NCBI GenBank assembly: GCA_031472005.1
Contig: PZJY01000010.1
Location: 2,350,512 to 2,414,511 of the forward strand
DNA from: Tetracladium setigerum
Lineage: Eukaryota > Ascomycota > Leotiomycetes > Helotiales
Direction: 5' to 3'
DNA length: 64,000 nucleotides
Position numbers and translations under genes: made by a program. Shown here piece by piece: positions 1 through 12,689 of this stretch. Numbering within the stretch: the first letter of the stretch is position 1; the number at the start of each line of letters is the position of its first letter. The notes beneath the pieces are model-generated. The model was not told the DNA's origin and made no database searches. It was given only the letters and a program-made list of their open reading frames with translations.

Positions 1-1468
1 TTTCCATCTTCGTAATGGAGCCCCAAATCAACTGCTAGTCTCACAGCAACACCAATTATATACCACAGTCCTGGAGCAACTGGTCTCAACAAGGCAAATC
101 CAGCCAACAGTAATACAGACTGCAGCTCTTCCAAACCCCCGCCGAAGCCGTCTGCCCTTTCAATTGTGTGTGGAGAACTGAGACATGACTCGAGATGGAC
201 AATAGCAGAAGCATGGTATTCTTCTGGCTGACATTGCTTCCCTGGTCCACTGCGTTTCTTGTCATCCTTTTTGCTGTCTTTTCCGTCTCGGTCCTTATCT
301 GAATCTCCCAGGAAAATGCCAGCCCCGATGGCAAACACAATGTTGAGCATGTACAACTCGCGTGGAGTTCTCACACGCGCATCTCCCTCGGCGTATGCCA
401 GCTCAAACATCTTCATAAACTCTGGGCGATGCAGGATGGGTATCTGGGGATTGGCATGTTCAAAGTAGAAATCGACCAATCGCTTGCCGATGTCTTTGTT
501 CGGGAAAGGTGCCTGTTTGATTGTTGGTTTGGTGTGAAGTCCAAAGAACGAATCTCGCATAGATGTACCACCTCCAGCTGCCGCTTTGCCAGGATTTGGA
601 GGCCTTGAAGGTCTTACACCACTCTTGTCACTGTTGGTCCCAGAAACCGAGGACTTGACGGCGGCGAAGACAACCCTCGCAAATGAGATGCCGGAGGTTG
701 AGCCCAGGTACCTCGAGTCCGAAGCTCCTTGTACCGAAATACTCCCAATATTCGAGACCAGCTTGTTGAGCTTCTCCGACTCATCCTGCTTCCTGTTCCA
801 GGCGACTTCCTGCGGCGATTGTTTATGAGCTGCTGCCACCGAGTTATCTGCGCCATTGGCGGGCAGCCTTCCATCGTCGCTCGGCGTGTTGACAAGATTT
901 GGATCTGCGCCTGGTTTCGAAGCATGGTCGAGCACATCTGCCGGCGCAAAGGCGATCCCATTCTCCTGCAGAACCTTTTCGAGATATGCCACGCGCGATT
1001 CGAGGTAGAAGACGTAGCTGCAATTCCACACCTATCAGAGCTGCCCCTCGATTTGCGTACACACACGATCCGCAGAAAACAAACTCACCTTCTGGGTATC
1101 TCTCGCTTCGTGATGGGGTCGTAGCCGACACACTTCACATTCGCCTTCTCGCAACTTGCACACGACGGCAGCCTCTGATCGCAGCGATTCTTCCGCAGTC
1201 GACAGCGATTGCAGGCGCTTACATTGCGAAAACTGCTGCTGTGACTCGCCTTCCCATTCCCATTTCCACTCCCACTCCCACCTGCCCCTCCTCCCACCAC
1301 GACGACCTCGAGATGCGGAGATTGCTCGACAGCTGTTGGACTGGCGTCCTCCTTGACCGGCTCTGGAGAATTGAGTCTGGCGCGTTTGGAGGGCGGGTAT
1401 CCGTTACCACCACCACTCGAAGTCGTGGTAGACGTCGTCGAGAGGGGCGGAGAGCGAGGATTCAGCAT
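1..1468 (-). CDS. Zn2Cys6 fungal transcription factor, C-terminus beyond the left edge
   Basis: Two exons are visible, 1468-1089 and 1017 running off the edge, separated by a 71-nt intron (gtgagt...ttgcag). The first exon has a basic, low-complexity N-terminus and a Zn2Cys6 cluster (six Cys between residues 86 and 113, spacing C-x2-C-x6-C-x6-C-x2-C-x6-C). A linker of the PPR1 type follows, with an IPRSYVFYLE stretch across the splice and then a coiled coil. The second exon reaches the fungal-specific regulatory domain: a segment with PNKDIGKRLVDFYFEHANPQ and, at the very edge, the WYIIGVAVRLAVDLGLHYED motif typical of that domain. At least 465 residues are present. It should act in the nucleus as a DNA-binding regulator; target genes cannot be told. 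The start at 1468 gives the longest frame from a Met. Confidence 0.9.
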
Positions 1469-3240
1469 CGTCGCGAGCGGATGATGGATGGATCAATGAT
1501 GACATGCGCTTGCTTGGGGCAATAACGTGCGCGGACTTGCTGGAGTGTTGCAAACGATCTCGTTTTCGTTCTCGTTCGCCGCTATCTCGTCCTTTTTCCC
1601 AGCTTCCGCTTCGTCTCTCTGTTCATGGTGGTTTTGTTTTGTTTTCCTCCGTCGGTTGGCGGTCCTTGTTTCTTATCGTATATTCCTGTTTTCGCTCCTC
1701 AGTACCTACCTACCACAGCTACAACTACAGCAATTCCCTAATATTCTACTCTGCTCCTACTTCGGAGCAGCCTCGGGGATGTATGGGGTAGTCAGGTAGT
1801 AAGTTAGGTAGTGGCTAGGTACCTAGTCGGTTGGTTGTTGTTATCTGGGGTATTTCGCTCTCGGTTGTCGGCGATATTTCTGGTCTGGCACTGGCACTGG
1901 CTCTGGCGATCAAGTGATCATCGCACTGTTCTGGTCTGTTTTGTTCTGCTACCTTTCTCACCCACGCAACATCAAGATCAAAAGCAAAAGCGAAAGGAAA
2001 AGCAAAAGCTCCAAATTCCGGTTCTAATTCCAATCCCGATAATCCCAATTCTTGTACAGTAGCCGCGTGGGATTCCTCGGTGCGCCGTGGGCAAGTGGAG
2101 TATTCTTCGTCTCTCGCTCGAGAGAGAGCTCCAGTCATCTCAGGGTCTGCGATCTGGGAGATAGCGAGCGGCCTGATAAGGGCCCTTCAGCGAATCACAG
2201 CATTTGCGTTTCAGTGGATGAAAGGCCGGAAGGCGCGTAGCGTGGAGGGGGGAAAGGACGGTAAGAGCGTGAAATGAGGTGTTGGCATGGACTAGAGACG
2301 AATAGAGGGACAATGCCCGAGAAAGATGTGTCACGGGGCGTCCTGTTCATTTCTACTCGCTCTGCACTGTTCTAGAGGCTCCTTCAGATAGCAGGAAAGT
2401 GAAGCTATCGTGAGATTGATTTTGTGGACACACACACAACACTCATCTCCTGCTCACCGCCGTATCTTTTTCATGCACGGAAAAATAACGACATGATTGC
2501 ATTCCCGCTGGGTGCGGTACGGTACGGTACAGTACAGTACATAATGATGTACAGTAGGGTACTTCATACCTAGAAGAAGAGGGTTGAAGCAGCCATCTCG
2601 CACACCCAGAAAGGCAGGTGGGAAAGCTGGTAAGCTTTTTCTGGGATCGGGAAACATGGAGATCACCCATGATGCATGCGAGTGAAAGATGTGATTATTG
2701 CGGCTATATTCAATTGTGTTTCATGGTATATCTCCATTCAATCCTCAATTCCCATGCTCGCAGTCCACCCCCAATCAATAAAATCAACTCTATCCATTTC
2801 GCTAAAGCTCAGAAGATATCTCTGGTAAATGTAACGCCAACGGAAGCACAATCCAAGGGGGATTGTTGGGATATTATGTTCTCTTTCCTAAGCCCTTCTT
2901 CAATCCATGAAACTCCTTCCCCAAAGATTGACCGTTTGATCCAATTCCTGTCTTTTAACTCCCAGTTTCGCAGTTTTTTTTCTTTCCAACCCGTTTTCTG
3001 AAAAAATTGCGCCGAATTACAACCCCATAATGCTCAAAAAAAAGACTCCCGGGTAATAGAAGTTGGATATCTAAGGTGGAAAATGCAAATGACAAGCGCG
3101 ACGTAATCTTTTATACAATATTCCTCCAGAGGATATAGGTCGTTGAAGCGAAAGAGCCCCTGAAAAGAAAGGGAAGCCCGTGAAAATCATGGTCATACCG
3201 GCTACTCGAGGGAGTGAGATCATCACTTGATGATGCCGTA
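1469..3240. other. Intergenic region between divergent-side promoter and MFS gene 3' end
   Basis: About 1.8 kb without a supportable gene. It holds the upstream region of the minus-strand regulator, pyrimidine-rich stretches (1550-1720), purine-rich repeats near 1980-2010 and a short RGTAC repeat at 2516-2540. Small open frames here show no recognisable protein sequence. Confidence 0.6.
2516..2540. repeat. Short tandem pentamer repeat (RGTAC)5
   Basis: Five head-to-tail pentamers, GGTAC three times then AGTAC twice. GTAC is self-complementary, so the tract is an imperfect palindrome. It lies in the intergenic region, and no function is assigned. Confidence 0.8.
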
Positions 3241-5215
3241 TCATTCTATCGTGTGTTGTACAGGCTCCGACGTCTCCTGGGCTGTGTCGAGTGCACAGTC
3301 CTCCAGAGGTTGTTCGGGAAGCGCGGGTTCAGGGTCGTCCTTTTCATCGTTGTCCATTCGTCCTCCTTTGTCAGTCATGCTCAAGCTGATAATGGCACCT
3401 GCGACTGCAATCACGGCGCTGCACCACCAGGCGAGACCAGAGTATCCCAACCGTAGACCAGCTGAGAATAGAATGCCAGAAACGGTAGGTCCAAATGCGC
3501 GAGAAAGACTGGCGGTAGAGGCTGCAACGCCGTTGATGGTGCCGAGCATCAGGAGGGACGGAGCTGAATTGGTGAGAAGAATGGCATTGGATGGATAGGC
3601 CATGGTTGCAAAGGTGCATTTCCAAATGACCAAAGCGTACACGCCCACCATTTTCCATGCCGGTGGCAGGAGAACCAGGTAGGGCGTGGTAACGTAGAGC
3701 AGAGGGTAGGAGATTGCGAGGAATCGAAATAGTCCTAGAGCTCCCAATCTGCGAACAATAAAGGGGAAGAGAAACAGGGTCGCAACCATGGAGTATACGC
3801 CCTGGATCGAGAGAATAACACCGATTTGCTTGGTGGTTAGTCCGTACGAGCCTACGAACTTGAATGGCAGGTGATTCGGTTCAGAATCCTGCGGTTTCTC
3901 CGTGCTGAGAAGTGTTGGAAGCATGGAATCAAAAGTCATGGTATGGCTAGGCTAAAGTCAGTCGAACGGCATGAAACGAAAGATTGGGGAGCACTCACTA
4001 AGCCAGAATTCCATAGCCGATGATGTTTCGAACGACCTGCCTTGTGAATGCCTTCGTAGCTGCTGGCTTCGTTTTCTTTGGGCGGAAGTCGTTGAGATCC
4101 AATGGTTCCAGACTTTCCACAACTGTGGTCGAGGAAAGAGTTGGTGAGGTTTCGGCCGTGAGATATCCAGGCAATTGCGCTTCCTCGCTCAGCAGGGGAA
4201 TAGATTCGTCCTCGTCGTCCAAACCTGCAGCCTTTTCCGAACTCGACTGTTTTAACTCGGCGCATCGTGTGAATTTACTGAGAATCCATTTTCCCGCCTC
4301 CAGTCCTGGATCTCGGCGAAATTTCTTCTCCTCGTGCGTCTCCTCGAGAAACAGAATGCCGACCACAACACCGCATAGTACAATGATGGTGCACACCAAG
4401 TTCGGTAGGAGGTATGGAAAGCGCTCCCAGATGCTGCCCTTTACGAAAATGTTGCCATAGTTCTCCACTGGTTTTGCCAAAGCCCCTCCGAGAGCTGGGC
4501 CCATGATTGATCTGCGCGCAATTGTGTCAGTATTTTGTGGTGTAACATGACACTCCCGAATGTGACGTACCCAAGACACCACACGAACGGCATGATGGTG
4601 TATGCGCGAGCTTTTCAATCTTTTAGCTAATCCTTTGACCAAAGACGGGGCAAATCCACTTACGCTGGTGCTCCTTCACCGTCACCATTTCAGCAACTGT
4701 GGTTTGCAGAACTCCAATATTTCTGTTGGCCCGATGTGTTAGAAGATTGTTCAATAGTTCCATGACAGCTCCTCGCCTTACCCATTGAGAAGTCCTCCTA
4801 GAGCCCGTGCCAACAAGGCAACGGGCAAGTTGGGCGCGAAGCCAAATATCAACATGCTCAAGGCCGTTCCGAATAGGCCTGTGAGGAGAACGGGCTTCCG
4901 GCCAATCTTGTCGCTCAATCTTCCCCATGCCACGCCGGAGGAGAACTCGGCGAATGCAAAGGCTGATGTCACCATGCCAGCGTAGACAGATATCTGGGAG
5001 AGATCGCTGGTGACCTTGAAGTCCTTGACCATGAAGTAGACGTAAGGGAAGATGGACATAAAGGCAATTGGTTCGCATATCCGGCAGAGTGCTTTCAGAG
5101 GTCAGTCAGATCCCGAAAGCATCTTCTAGATTCGGACACATACCAGGATTGTCATTTGTCGCGTTGGGAATGGTGGGAGGCGCTTCCGCGAACCCTCATG
5201 CTGGATGCTCGACAT
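3241..5215 (-). CDS. MFS transporter, DHA1 (multidrug/H+ antiporter) type
   Basis: Six exons on the minus strand: 5215-5140, 5091-4782, 4722-4664, 4610-4571, 4511-3999 and 3946-3241, giving about 567 residues. Family hallmarks are visible: an N-terminal FPTRQ-like stretch, the inter-helix 2-3 motif GRLSDKIGRKPVLLTG, and RAYTIMPFVWCLGSIMGPALGG in helix 5. There is an acidic cytoplasmic loop of about 100 residues between helices 6 and 7, and then six further hydrophobic helices ending in an acidic tail. The layout matches fungal drug/metabolite exporters related to bacterial TetA and plant ZIF-like carriers; the substrate is unknown. The first donor is uncertain: the consensus GTATGT breaks the frame, and only the GTGTCC three bases further keeps it. 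Confidence 0.87.
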
Positions 5216-6240
5216 GGTGAAGTTGAAGTTAAGAGCTCCTCTCTCACACGCACAAACCCAGGATTCTGCAGGTTTCGCAAACGGTTCTCAGTGAATTCGA
5301 GTTGTATATGGAGAAAAGCTGGGAACCTAGGTTTTATGAAACGGTCTGAGCAACTGTGTTCTTGGGGTTGGGGACCATGAAAGAGTTTATGGTGAGTTGA
5401 TTGCTGTTGTGTCCGCAGGATGTGATAGTCATAGGACGAAAGGGGGAACAGGTGCAGCCGGTTGAGAGGTGATTCAATGGTGCAGGTTCAGGGTATATTG
5501 AATGATCTGAGGCTTGCTTTCTTGCTTGTGATGTGATTGTGAGATGTTGTACCAAAGCTTGCTTTGCGAGGAGGGAAGCAGGAAGGAGGTTCGACGAGGG
5601 CTTTCGGGATGGAAGGGAGGGAGGGGAATGGATGTGCATTTAAAGCTTCCAGGTAATGGACCGCCGGAAATCTTAATGTCGCAAGGGCGGGTGGGTTCCT
5701 ATGATTATGAGCCATCTTGAATACAGTATAAATGGCGGTGACGAGGCCATGGTTGAACTCTGAGCGTTCGATGGGGCGTTTGGACGTTAATCTTGCTCAA
5801 CCGGGGTGGGCAAGGAAGGGGAGGAAAGAGGAATATTCTACGGTATCCCGTAACACCAGCTGCAACTCCTCAGCTGAAAGCCAATCGAGGAAGTTCCCGA
5901 GAGCCAGCCAGGGCACAAGCATGGGAGCAGAAAGGGCCAATATGTTGCTCGGCCGCTGGCTTTGGAGTGGACCACCGTAGCTTCTCACTTTTTTTGTGTT
6001 CCTTGACTACTACCTACTACACCTACTTCGTACTACTCTACATACTACTCTCTCCCCTCGTCGCCCGGCAGATATCCGTGTCCCGGTCGTGCATGGATAG
6101 CCAGGGGGGCAAGATCCTGGTGCTATGGAAGCGAACACATGGCAGCCCCTGTCTACTCCTGGGATTTCAAGTTTGGGACGTTTAGGGTGGTATTGAAGAA
6201 GTGGAACGAATAGGCCGGTGCGCATGGACCCGTTCTCTCG

Positions 6241-6273
6241 AGGAGGAGGAGGAGGCGGCGGCGGCGGCAGCGG
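6241..6273. repeat. Trinucleotide repeat (AGG/CGG)n
   Basis: Several AGG units followed by CGG units and an interrupted CAG. A simple microsatellite outside any supported gene. Confidence 0.8.
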
Positions 6274-6846
6274 TGTGGACTGTGGAGGAGTGGGAGAGAG
6301 AGGGAAGGAGAGGGAATAATGTTGATCTTTTGCCAACAAACCTGGAGGGATGACTTGGTTGTGCAGCGGTGATAGGGACGTCGTGATGGCAAGTGTGGTG
6401 TGACGGCATTAAACACATACACAGCCAAGTCGCATTGGACAGCAAGAAAAGATATATACAGCGCGCCCTGTTGATAGTCATGCTGTTCTATCAATAGCCG
6501 TTGTTGGTTTCAGCAGTAGCCGAGCTCCCAAGGAGGAGACTCAAGAGAGTTCTGTTTATTACGACTGCAAAATGACTGCGGAAGAAATACGGTGAAAGAA
6601 GTACTCGCTTGTCCAGCGATGATGACACAATGATATTCGATGAGTCTCTATCAATGGCCTCGACTCTAGGTCACGATGGCATCAAAGCTGCAAGGCGTGG
6701 GGTGGTAATCAATCAATTCATCGATCAATCACAAAGCTGTCATTTCAGAAGCCAAAAAAAAATAAAGAACCAAAGTCAATCTGGGGGAGAGTACGAAATC
6801 TGGCCAACGCTGTCCGGATGGAAGTCTATTATGATCACTTCTCAAC

Positions 6847-6870
6847 TGCCTGCCTGCCTGCCTGCCTGCT
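6847..6870. repeat. Tetranucleotide repeat (TGCC)n
   Basis: About six consecutive TGCC/CTGC units. A simple microsatellite in the gene-poor interval. Confidence 0.8.
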
Positions 6871-9800
6871 TCAGTTCCTGGCGGCGTCAATAATCGGCGT
6901 TCTTTTCCCGTCTGGCCATTCATTGTTGATACTATATTTTTGTATTTCATTTTCAGACAGCGCATTATTAACGCTTCGTCAAGGAAGTCTTGGTGCTTCT
7001 TCTTCCTCTTCATCTCCCCTGGGCGGCTCTCACTAGGCCAGGGGCAGATGAACCAATAGCTTCCCCGTGATGACGCTAATGTTTGTCATATTATATTGAA
7101 ACGAAATTTCTGCCCGTCTCACATTGATCTGGGAGTTTGGGTTCCTCGGTGAAAAGCAGCGATGGGATGATCTCAGCCTAGCGAGGATGGCCCTGCAAAA
7201 TGTGCGCCGGGTCCAAAGGCGTGGGTAGCCTCCTAAATAATGGCCCTAAATTTGCTGCACTGTGCTGGGACGCTGGATCGAGGTGAGGTCAAGTGACCCA
7301 TTCTTCTACTCTCTCATTCGCCGGGGACGATTAACCTCGGGGGGAGTTCAGCGGAGACTAGGGGCTGGAGGCAAACGGGGAAGAGAAAAATGGAAGCCGT
7401 TGGTGGTTTGGGTGGTTCAGCTGGCGATTGCTTCTATGGAGTTTCGCCTGATCCGAGTCCCGGTCGCATTTTTTTCCTCTGTTTGGCATGGGTATTGTGG
7501 TTTTTTTTTACTTTTTTACTTTTCAATTTTTTTGGTTTTTGTTTTTGGATTTTCGCCGAAGTCTTCCCAGCTTGCTGTTACAGCAGTACGACACTTTGGA
7601 ATTTTGGGTTGGATGGTACGCTCAGGCATTGGGCAAACCTCGTATCACTTCATCCATGACGAGGGTACCGGTCTTCGTCACTTGAACAGAACATGCCAGC
7701 GACGAGGGCGCGACGCAGGAAAAGTTGGCATCAGCTGGCGAAATGTCAGACGACCCCAGCCTTTGCTCCAATTGAAGCATACTGTTTTCATCTGTTCAAC
7801 CTTTATCATACCGCTAGATATGAACTCTGTGTCACAGTACCTGTACTGTACAATATATACGATGTACGCAGGTTAGGCCTTGAGGCAGAGATGTCATTGC
7901 TGCAGCCGCTGCACTTCCTGTGTCCTGCTATGCATGACGATGGTATGATTTGCAGGAAGTTGTCTGATAATTTTGGACCGTAAGTATGACAGCCGTGTTG
8001 GGGAAAAGAATACGGGAGTAGTAATTACCTGAAGCGTCGCGGCGCAAGGAGCGCTCGCAAACAATGCACAATTTCACTCTTTCTACATTTCTAATCATTT
8101 ACCCCTTGATCCTCCCTGGTCCAGTGGTGCCGCATTATTTCGTGTAAACCCACCAACCGCGGATCCGGGTCGCCAGCATGGATCCAAAGGAAATTGGAAG
8201 AATATTCCAGATGTCGATTGCCGGGGAGCTGTTTCATGTCATCCCAGTGGCGAGGTGGAGGGAACTTGGAAGGGGGAAAGAAGGAAAAAATGGGTTGTGG
8301 TCGCCCTGAGTGGAGCATGGAGCATGGAGCAATCTAATCGTGAATCAATCGCTTTGGTACTCGGGACCGTCGCTTATTACTGTACGGAGATACTGTGTTA
8401 TTTGCAGGAGCAGGAGGAGGGTATTGGTCCGTTAATGAGATTATATTCTCATTATCATCATTATTCATCTCGTTGCTGCAGCATTGTCCGTTCTCCTTCT
8501 CCAGCCAGTTTCCATGCTCCGGATGGAATGTTCGCTTGCATCTTCCTCCCTTTTGCACTTTGACGGTGGTGCAAGGTATACCCTCACGGCACAGCCCTTG
8601 CGTGTGAAGCGGAACGTGGGAGGTGGAGCTGTGGAGATGAAGACGAGCACAGAGATAGGACAATCATTCATTAGCTTGACCACTGGTGGTGCTGCAGACA
8701 ACGTTTGGGTGGTTGGCGGTGGCACCTAATGATGGAAAACGGCGGTGGTGAGGTGAGGGCGAGGGTGAGACCAGGATAAAAGGGGCTGATTGGATTCAGG
8801 GGAAACTTGGGTTTTCGGACTATTCTTTTCACTCGAACCACCGCGGAGCGCTAATCTTAGTGAGGCACTAGAACGCACTTCCTTCACTACTAGTGACTAC
8901 TAGTGAGCCCGCGGAACGGCATTGCCAAAGCCGCCGGAGGAAAGGCTGACGATGGAAGCAGGTGTTGCAAGTTAATAATAAAGTTAGTAAGTTCGGAGCG
9001 AGGACGAGCAGCTAAAAATAAGACGAACAAAGCAGCTGCAGTACGGTAGGTATCATCACGCTAGCCCCGACTGGAATTTCTCGGGATTTGTGACGAAGAT
9101 TAATCTTCCGTACCCTTATCTCCAATAAGAATCGTTATAAGATGACTTGGGGGAGTTCTGTCGTCGTCGCCTCTTTCTCGCTTCGTCGACCTCGCTAACG
9201 GTGTCAACGAGGAAATGCCTGGAATAAATCCCATCAGTAATGTCCTACCTCGTCCAATCTTGAGCGCAGCTATGAATGCATTGATTCAGTGCACTGCAGT
9301 GGAAGAGGAGAAAAAGAAACGCAGGTTGCCCTCCTTCTCGGAAAGCCAAATAATGCTAACGATAGCCAGACTCAACTCATCATGTTGTGTTCATCACACC
9401 GCCACTTCGACCACAACTTCATGCCTTTCAACAACGACATCACAACATGGAGGTGTGACCAACTTACGAGTGTAGGTTCTCCACCTCAACTCGCCTTCCC
9501 GAAGCGCTGTCGATCTGTTAGGTCTTCCAATTGCTCAATAACACCCTACTCGGGCGCAGTGCCCAACATTTACCGCCATGTCAATCCATTGCCCCCCTGC
9601 CATTCTTACTTTTCTTTAACCTCACATGCCCCGCGGCAGAACTCCATGAGCCTCCGGCAACTGCTCGAGGATTCCATTTTTTGACTTCAATCCCCGAAGG
9701 AGCAGCACGGGCGAAAGAGGCCTGAGTTTGGTGCGAAAATTCCTTTATTGTTTGGTTGTATTGATGGACCCTGCACCCCCACCTTGACGACGTCTCAACA

Positions 9801-11633
9801 ACATCCTCCACCCACGAGAAAATCATTAGACATTTCCATATGATATTAGTCGCATCTGCGTCCCAACACACAGCGTCGAGAAGGGCTACTCCCGGGCATC
9901 AAGTCACTATTGTTGAAAAGTTCAAAAGATAGATCCAATCTGGCTCTCCGGTCTCGCAAAGGCTCCCTTATTAGCCCAATCATTTCATGCGCCAAATGCT
10001 TTTGAAGAACCTGACTGTCGAGGCTTCTTCGATCCTGCCATGCAATTTTTAAAATACCATTTTTCAGAAGCATTGCACTCTTACATTTCCCCGGCTAGTG
10101 ATCGAATTTGACACAGTAAGTGACTTTCTTTTCTTTCCTGGCCTTCCCTCCAACTAGCAAATATCCTTGGATAGTTTCAAAGAATAGAAAAGCAATTAAC
10201 GTTCATGCATTCAATCCTTAATCTGGGTGGCTTGCAGACTGCACTATCTACCCTGCTTTGCTGCCCGTCGTTATTCAACGTGCGTTGCCGCATTCGCGAG
10301 AATGCAAGAATCCTGCATGCTGGTTGTCTTCGAGTATCTTGCAAATACTTGGTGACTCCATGTTGCCCTTCATTCCACATTTCCATGTTTCACAACCACG
10401 AGTCTTCGCAGGATTGGCCGCTTGCCTTTCGAAAACTTCCGGTCTCGCCTTGAAATGGATGCAATGTTCAGTATGACCTTGGACACCAACTCCAAGTACA
10501 TCAGTCACAAGACACCAACGCTTAACTGCGGTCATCTCTTCGCTTTTCTTTGATGCAGTCCTTGACCTATGCCAGCCGGGTGCGGCGTTTTTTTTTTTTT
10601 TTGATATGCAGTGGCCCTCGAATATGCAAGCTTCGTTGGCGCCTCTCCCAGCTGCCCGATGTTAGTTGCTTCGGCCCCTTTTATCTGGTTTGAGCCCAAT
10701 AATTGTTCAGCCAGAGGCGACCAAATAAGCATCATGACTTCATCTGCATGTATTTGCCTTCTTTGAGTTGTGCTGCGGTGGGGTCTAGACCGAGCTTTCC
10801 GTCCGTCTGTTCCTCACCGTCTCACGGCTACTGTGAAGCCGACAGTATCTCTCAAGGAAGATTTCACTCCCGTCACTACGTACTCGGTGCCCTCAGCCTG
10901 CATGTCCTTCGGACGGGCAAGTGCACCTGTCATATCGGAAGAGGCTACTACTTCAGGGGTGCCCGGGTGCTTGATATAAGGCGGTGCAAGTGCAGCAAGG
11001 GTATCGTGGTCGGTTTAAAGCAGATCTGGAGGATCTCGTATGACCTTACGTGTCATTTCTTGGTACTACGTTGGAATTCCATGCCGAAGTATAGTCGATT
11101 GAGGCGAGATTTCAGATTTTAAAGGTCGAAGGCAACATGAGTACTGTGTACTATACACGAAGAGTTGCAGCGTGCCAGTCGATGTTTGAAAGCCCGCATG
11201 ATAAGGAGCATTATCAGCTGACGGAAGATGGGAATTCGAGAGCGTCATGATTGAAATATGCGGCCAGATGTATGTGTTGAAGGGAAGAGAGTAGCGTAAC
11301 ACGCGCAATCTATTCACGAAGTAGCTCTCAAATGCTTGCATATATATTTCATGTTCAAATCTGCCGACATAACTACGGGGAATTTTTGCTGGTGCTCGTC
11401 TTCCTCTAGCCCGTCGGTTTGTAAATAGCGATGGTTGGTAAGGAAGATTTCATATTCTCTTTCTTGATCAGATAGAGTGTTATGTGGGGGTGGCAGAAGC
11501 CCTCTCTACCACCCCAGCGTCTCGCTGATCTTCGCACTTGACATTGCCAATAGTAGGAGAATTTAGTAGCAGCGACATGTTTCAGATAGTAGTCATCTAT
11601 CTAGTCATCTAGTCGACTAGCCATCCAGATCAA

Positions 11634-11682
11634 CGAAAGGTCACGTGGTAGTGAATTCTCAGAAATATCGAAAGGTCACGTG
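11634..11682 (+). promoter_or_regulatory. Two GTCACGTG E-boxes in a 14-bp direct repeat
   Basis: The 14-mer CGAAAGGTCACGTG occurs at 11634-11647 and again at 11669-11682, 35 bp apart. Each copy contains GTCACGTG, the core bound by bHLH factors such as yeast Cbf1. The pair lies about 265-310 bp upstream of the start of the CCDC124-like gene, a normal distance for fungal upstream elements. The sequence and repetition are seen directly; the binding factor is inferred. Confidence 0.55.
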
Positions 11683-11946
11683 CCACCTAATCCAGCACCG
11701 GAAAAACATCGGCCCTTGGCAGATGGAGGGGTACTCGAAATCGAAATGCGCAGGAAGACGGCAGGAGGGGTTGACATCTCGTTAGATATTCATCCGCCAA
11801 CCTCACCATTCATCATCATTTCATCCGAGTATCTCTACCTCTCTTTTTTGGGGGTACAACGGCAGTCACAGTCTTCCACCATATCCATCCCGTACCCTCT
11901 GACACTTCCGCACAACCAACCGCACAACAACCGCACAACCGCAAAG

Positions 11947-12689
11947 ATGGCCAAAAAGGCAGCTGGTGAGAACACAAAGAAGGTAGCCGGTAATGCAAAG
12001 AAGGCCGAGGCTGCTGCTTCCAAAGCGGCCGTAGAGAATGCAAAGAAGGCCGTTCTAGAAGACGAAGACTGGGGCAAAGGTGCAAAGAACAACTCCAAAA
12101 AGTAGGTTTCTGCAGGCGACAGCTTTTGCGTCCTCTCTCCGCTCACCTGCAGATGTGCTAATATTCCTCGCGTCCTCCCAGAGAAGCCGAGGCGCAGAAG
12201 AAAGTCGATGCTGCCCGTAAAAAGGCAGAGAAGGACGCCCTTCTAGCAGAGGAGGAGAAGGATGCGCGAGCTGCGCCGAAGAACTCAAAGCAAGCGGTCA
12301 AGAAGACCAGAGGCCTTGACCTCTCCCAACTCGATGGCGAGTCCTCCAAGAAACCAGGTGCTCTCAACGCTACCGGTATTGACAACGCACTTGACGCTCT
12401 CGATTTGACGGCGAATGCCTCGACAAAGATTGATAAGCATCCCGAGAGACGTTTCAAGGCAGCATATGCCGCCTTCGAGGAGCGAAGATTGAAGGAGATG
12501 GAGGAGGATGGCAGCGGTCAAGGCTTGAGACAGAATCAGAAGAAGGACAAGATTCGCAAGGAGTTTGAGAAGAGCGAGGAGAACCCATTCAATCAAGTCA
12601 ACGTCGCCTACGATGCGACAAAGTCCGAGGTACAGGAGCTTCGTGAGGCCGAGAAGAGGAAGGTTGAGGCACGCTTGGGGGGCAACTAG
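11947..12689 (+). CDS. CCDC124/Lso2/Oxs1-family ribosome-associated coiled-coil protein
   Basis: Two exons, 11947-12101 and 12182-12689 (80-nt intron, gtaggt...cccag), encode 220 residues, close to the length of animal CCDC124. The N-terminal half is a Lys/Ala/Glu-rich helix starting MAKKAAGENTKK with a DEDWGKGAK segment. The C-terminal half holds the conserved block ERRFKAAYAAFEERRL and the NPFNQVNVAYDATKSE motif of the DUF1014 family. Family members (yeast Lso2, human CCDC124) bind the ribosomal subunit interface and help dormant ribosomes restart; S. pombe Oxs1 is linked to stress responses. The paired E-boxes lie upstream. The start is the first Met of this frame followed by the conserved lysine-rich helix; an upstream Met at 11680 would add unrelated sequence. 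Confidence 0.9.

Larger units (their letters stand above)
5216..11946. other. 6.7 kb gene-poor interval
   Basis: No convincing protein-coding gene was found on either strand. The open frames present (for example 7262-7876, 9289-9684 and 10703-11122, all plus) lack recognisable domains and plausible splice continuation. The interval contains simple repeats (6241-6273, 6847-6870), a T-rich tract (7490-7560), a T16 run near 10589 and paired E-boxes before the next gene. It may hold long 5' regulatory sequence or non-coding RNA, but nothing here proves that. Confidence 0.5.

Noticed and set aside
7262..7876. Long plus-strand open frame of about 204 codons
   Set aside because: Low-complexity Phe/Leu-rich translation of a T-rich tract, no domain, and competing open frames overlap it. 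Likely chance.
10703..11122. Plus-strand open frames in the gene-poor gap, including one with KEDFTPVTTYSVPSACMSFG
   Set aside because: Part of the sequence looks protein-like, but no start, splice partner or domain supports a gene.
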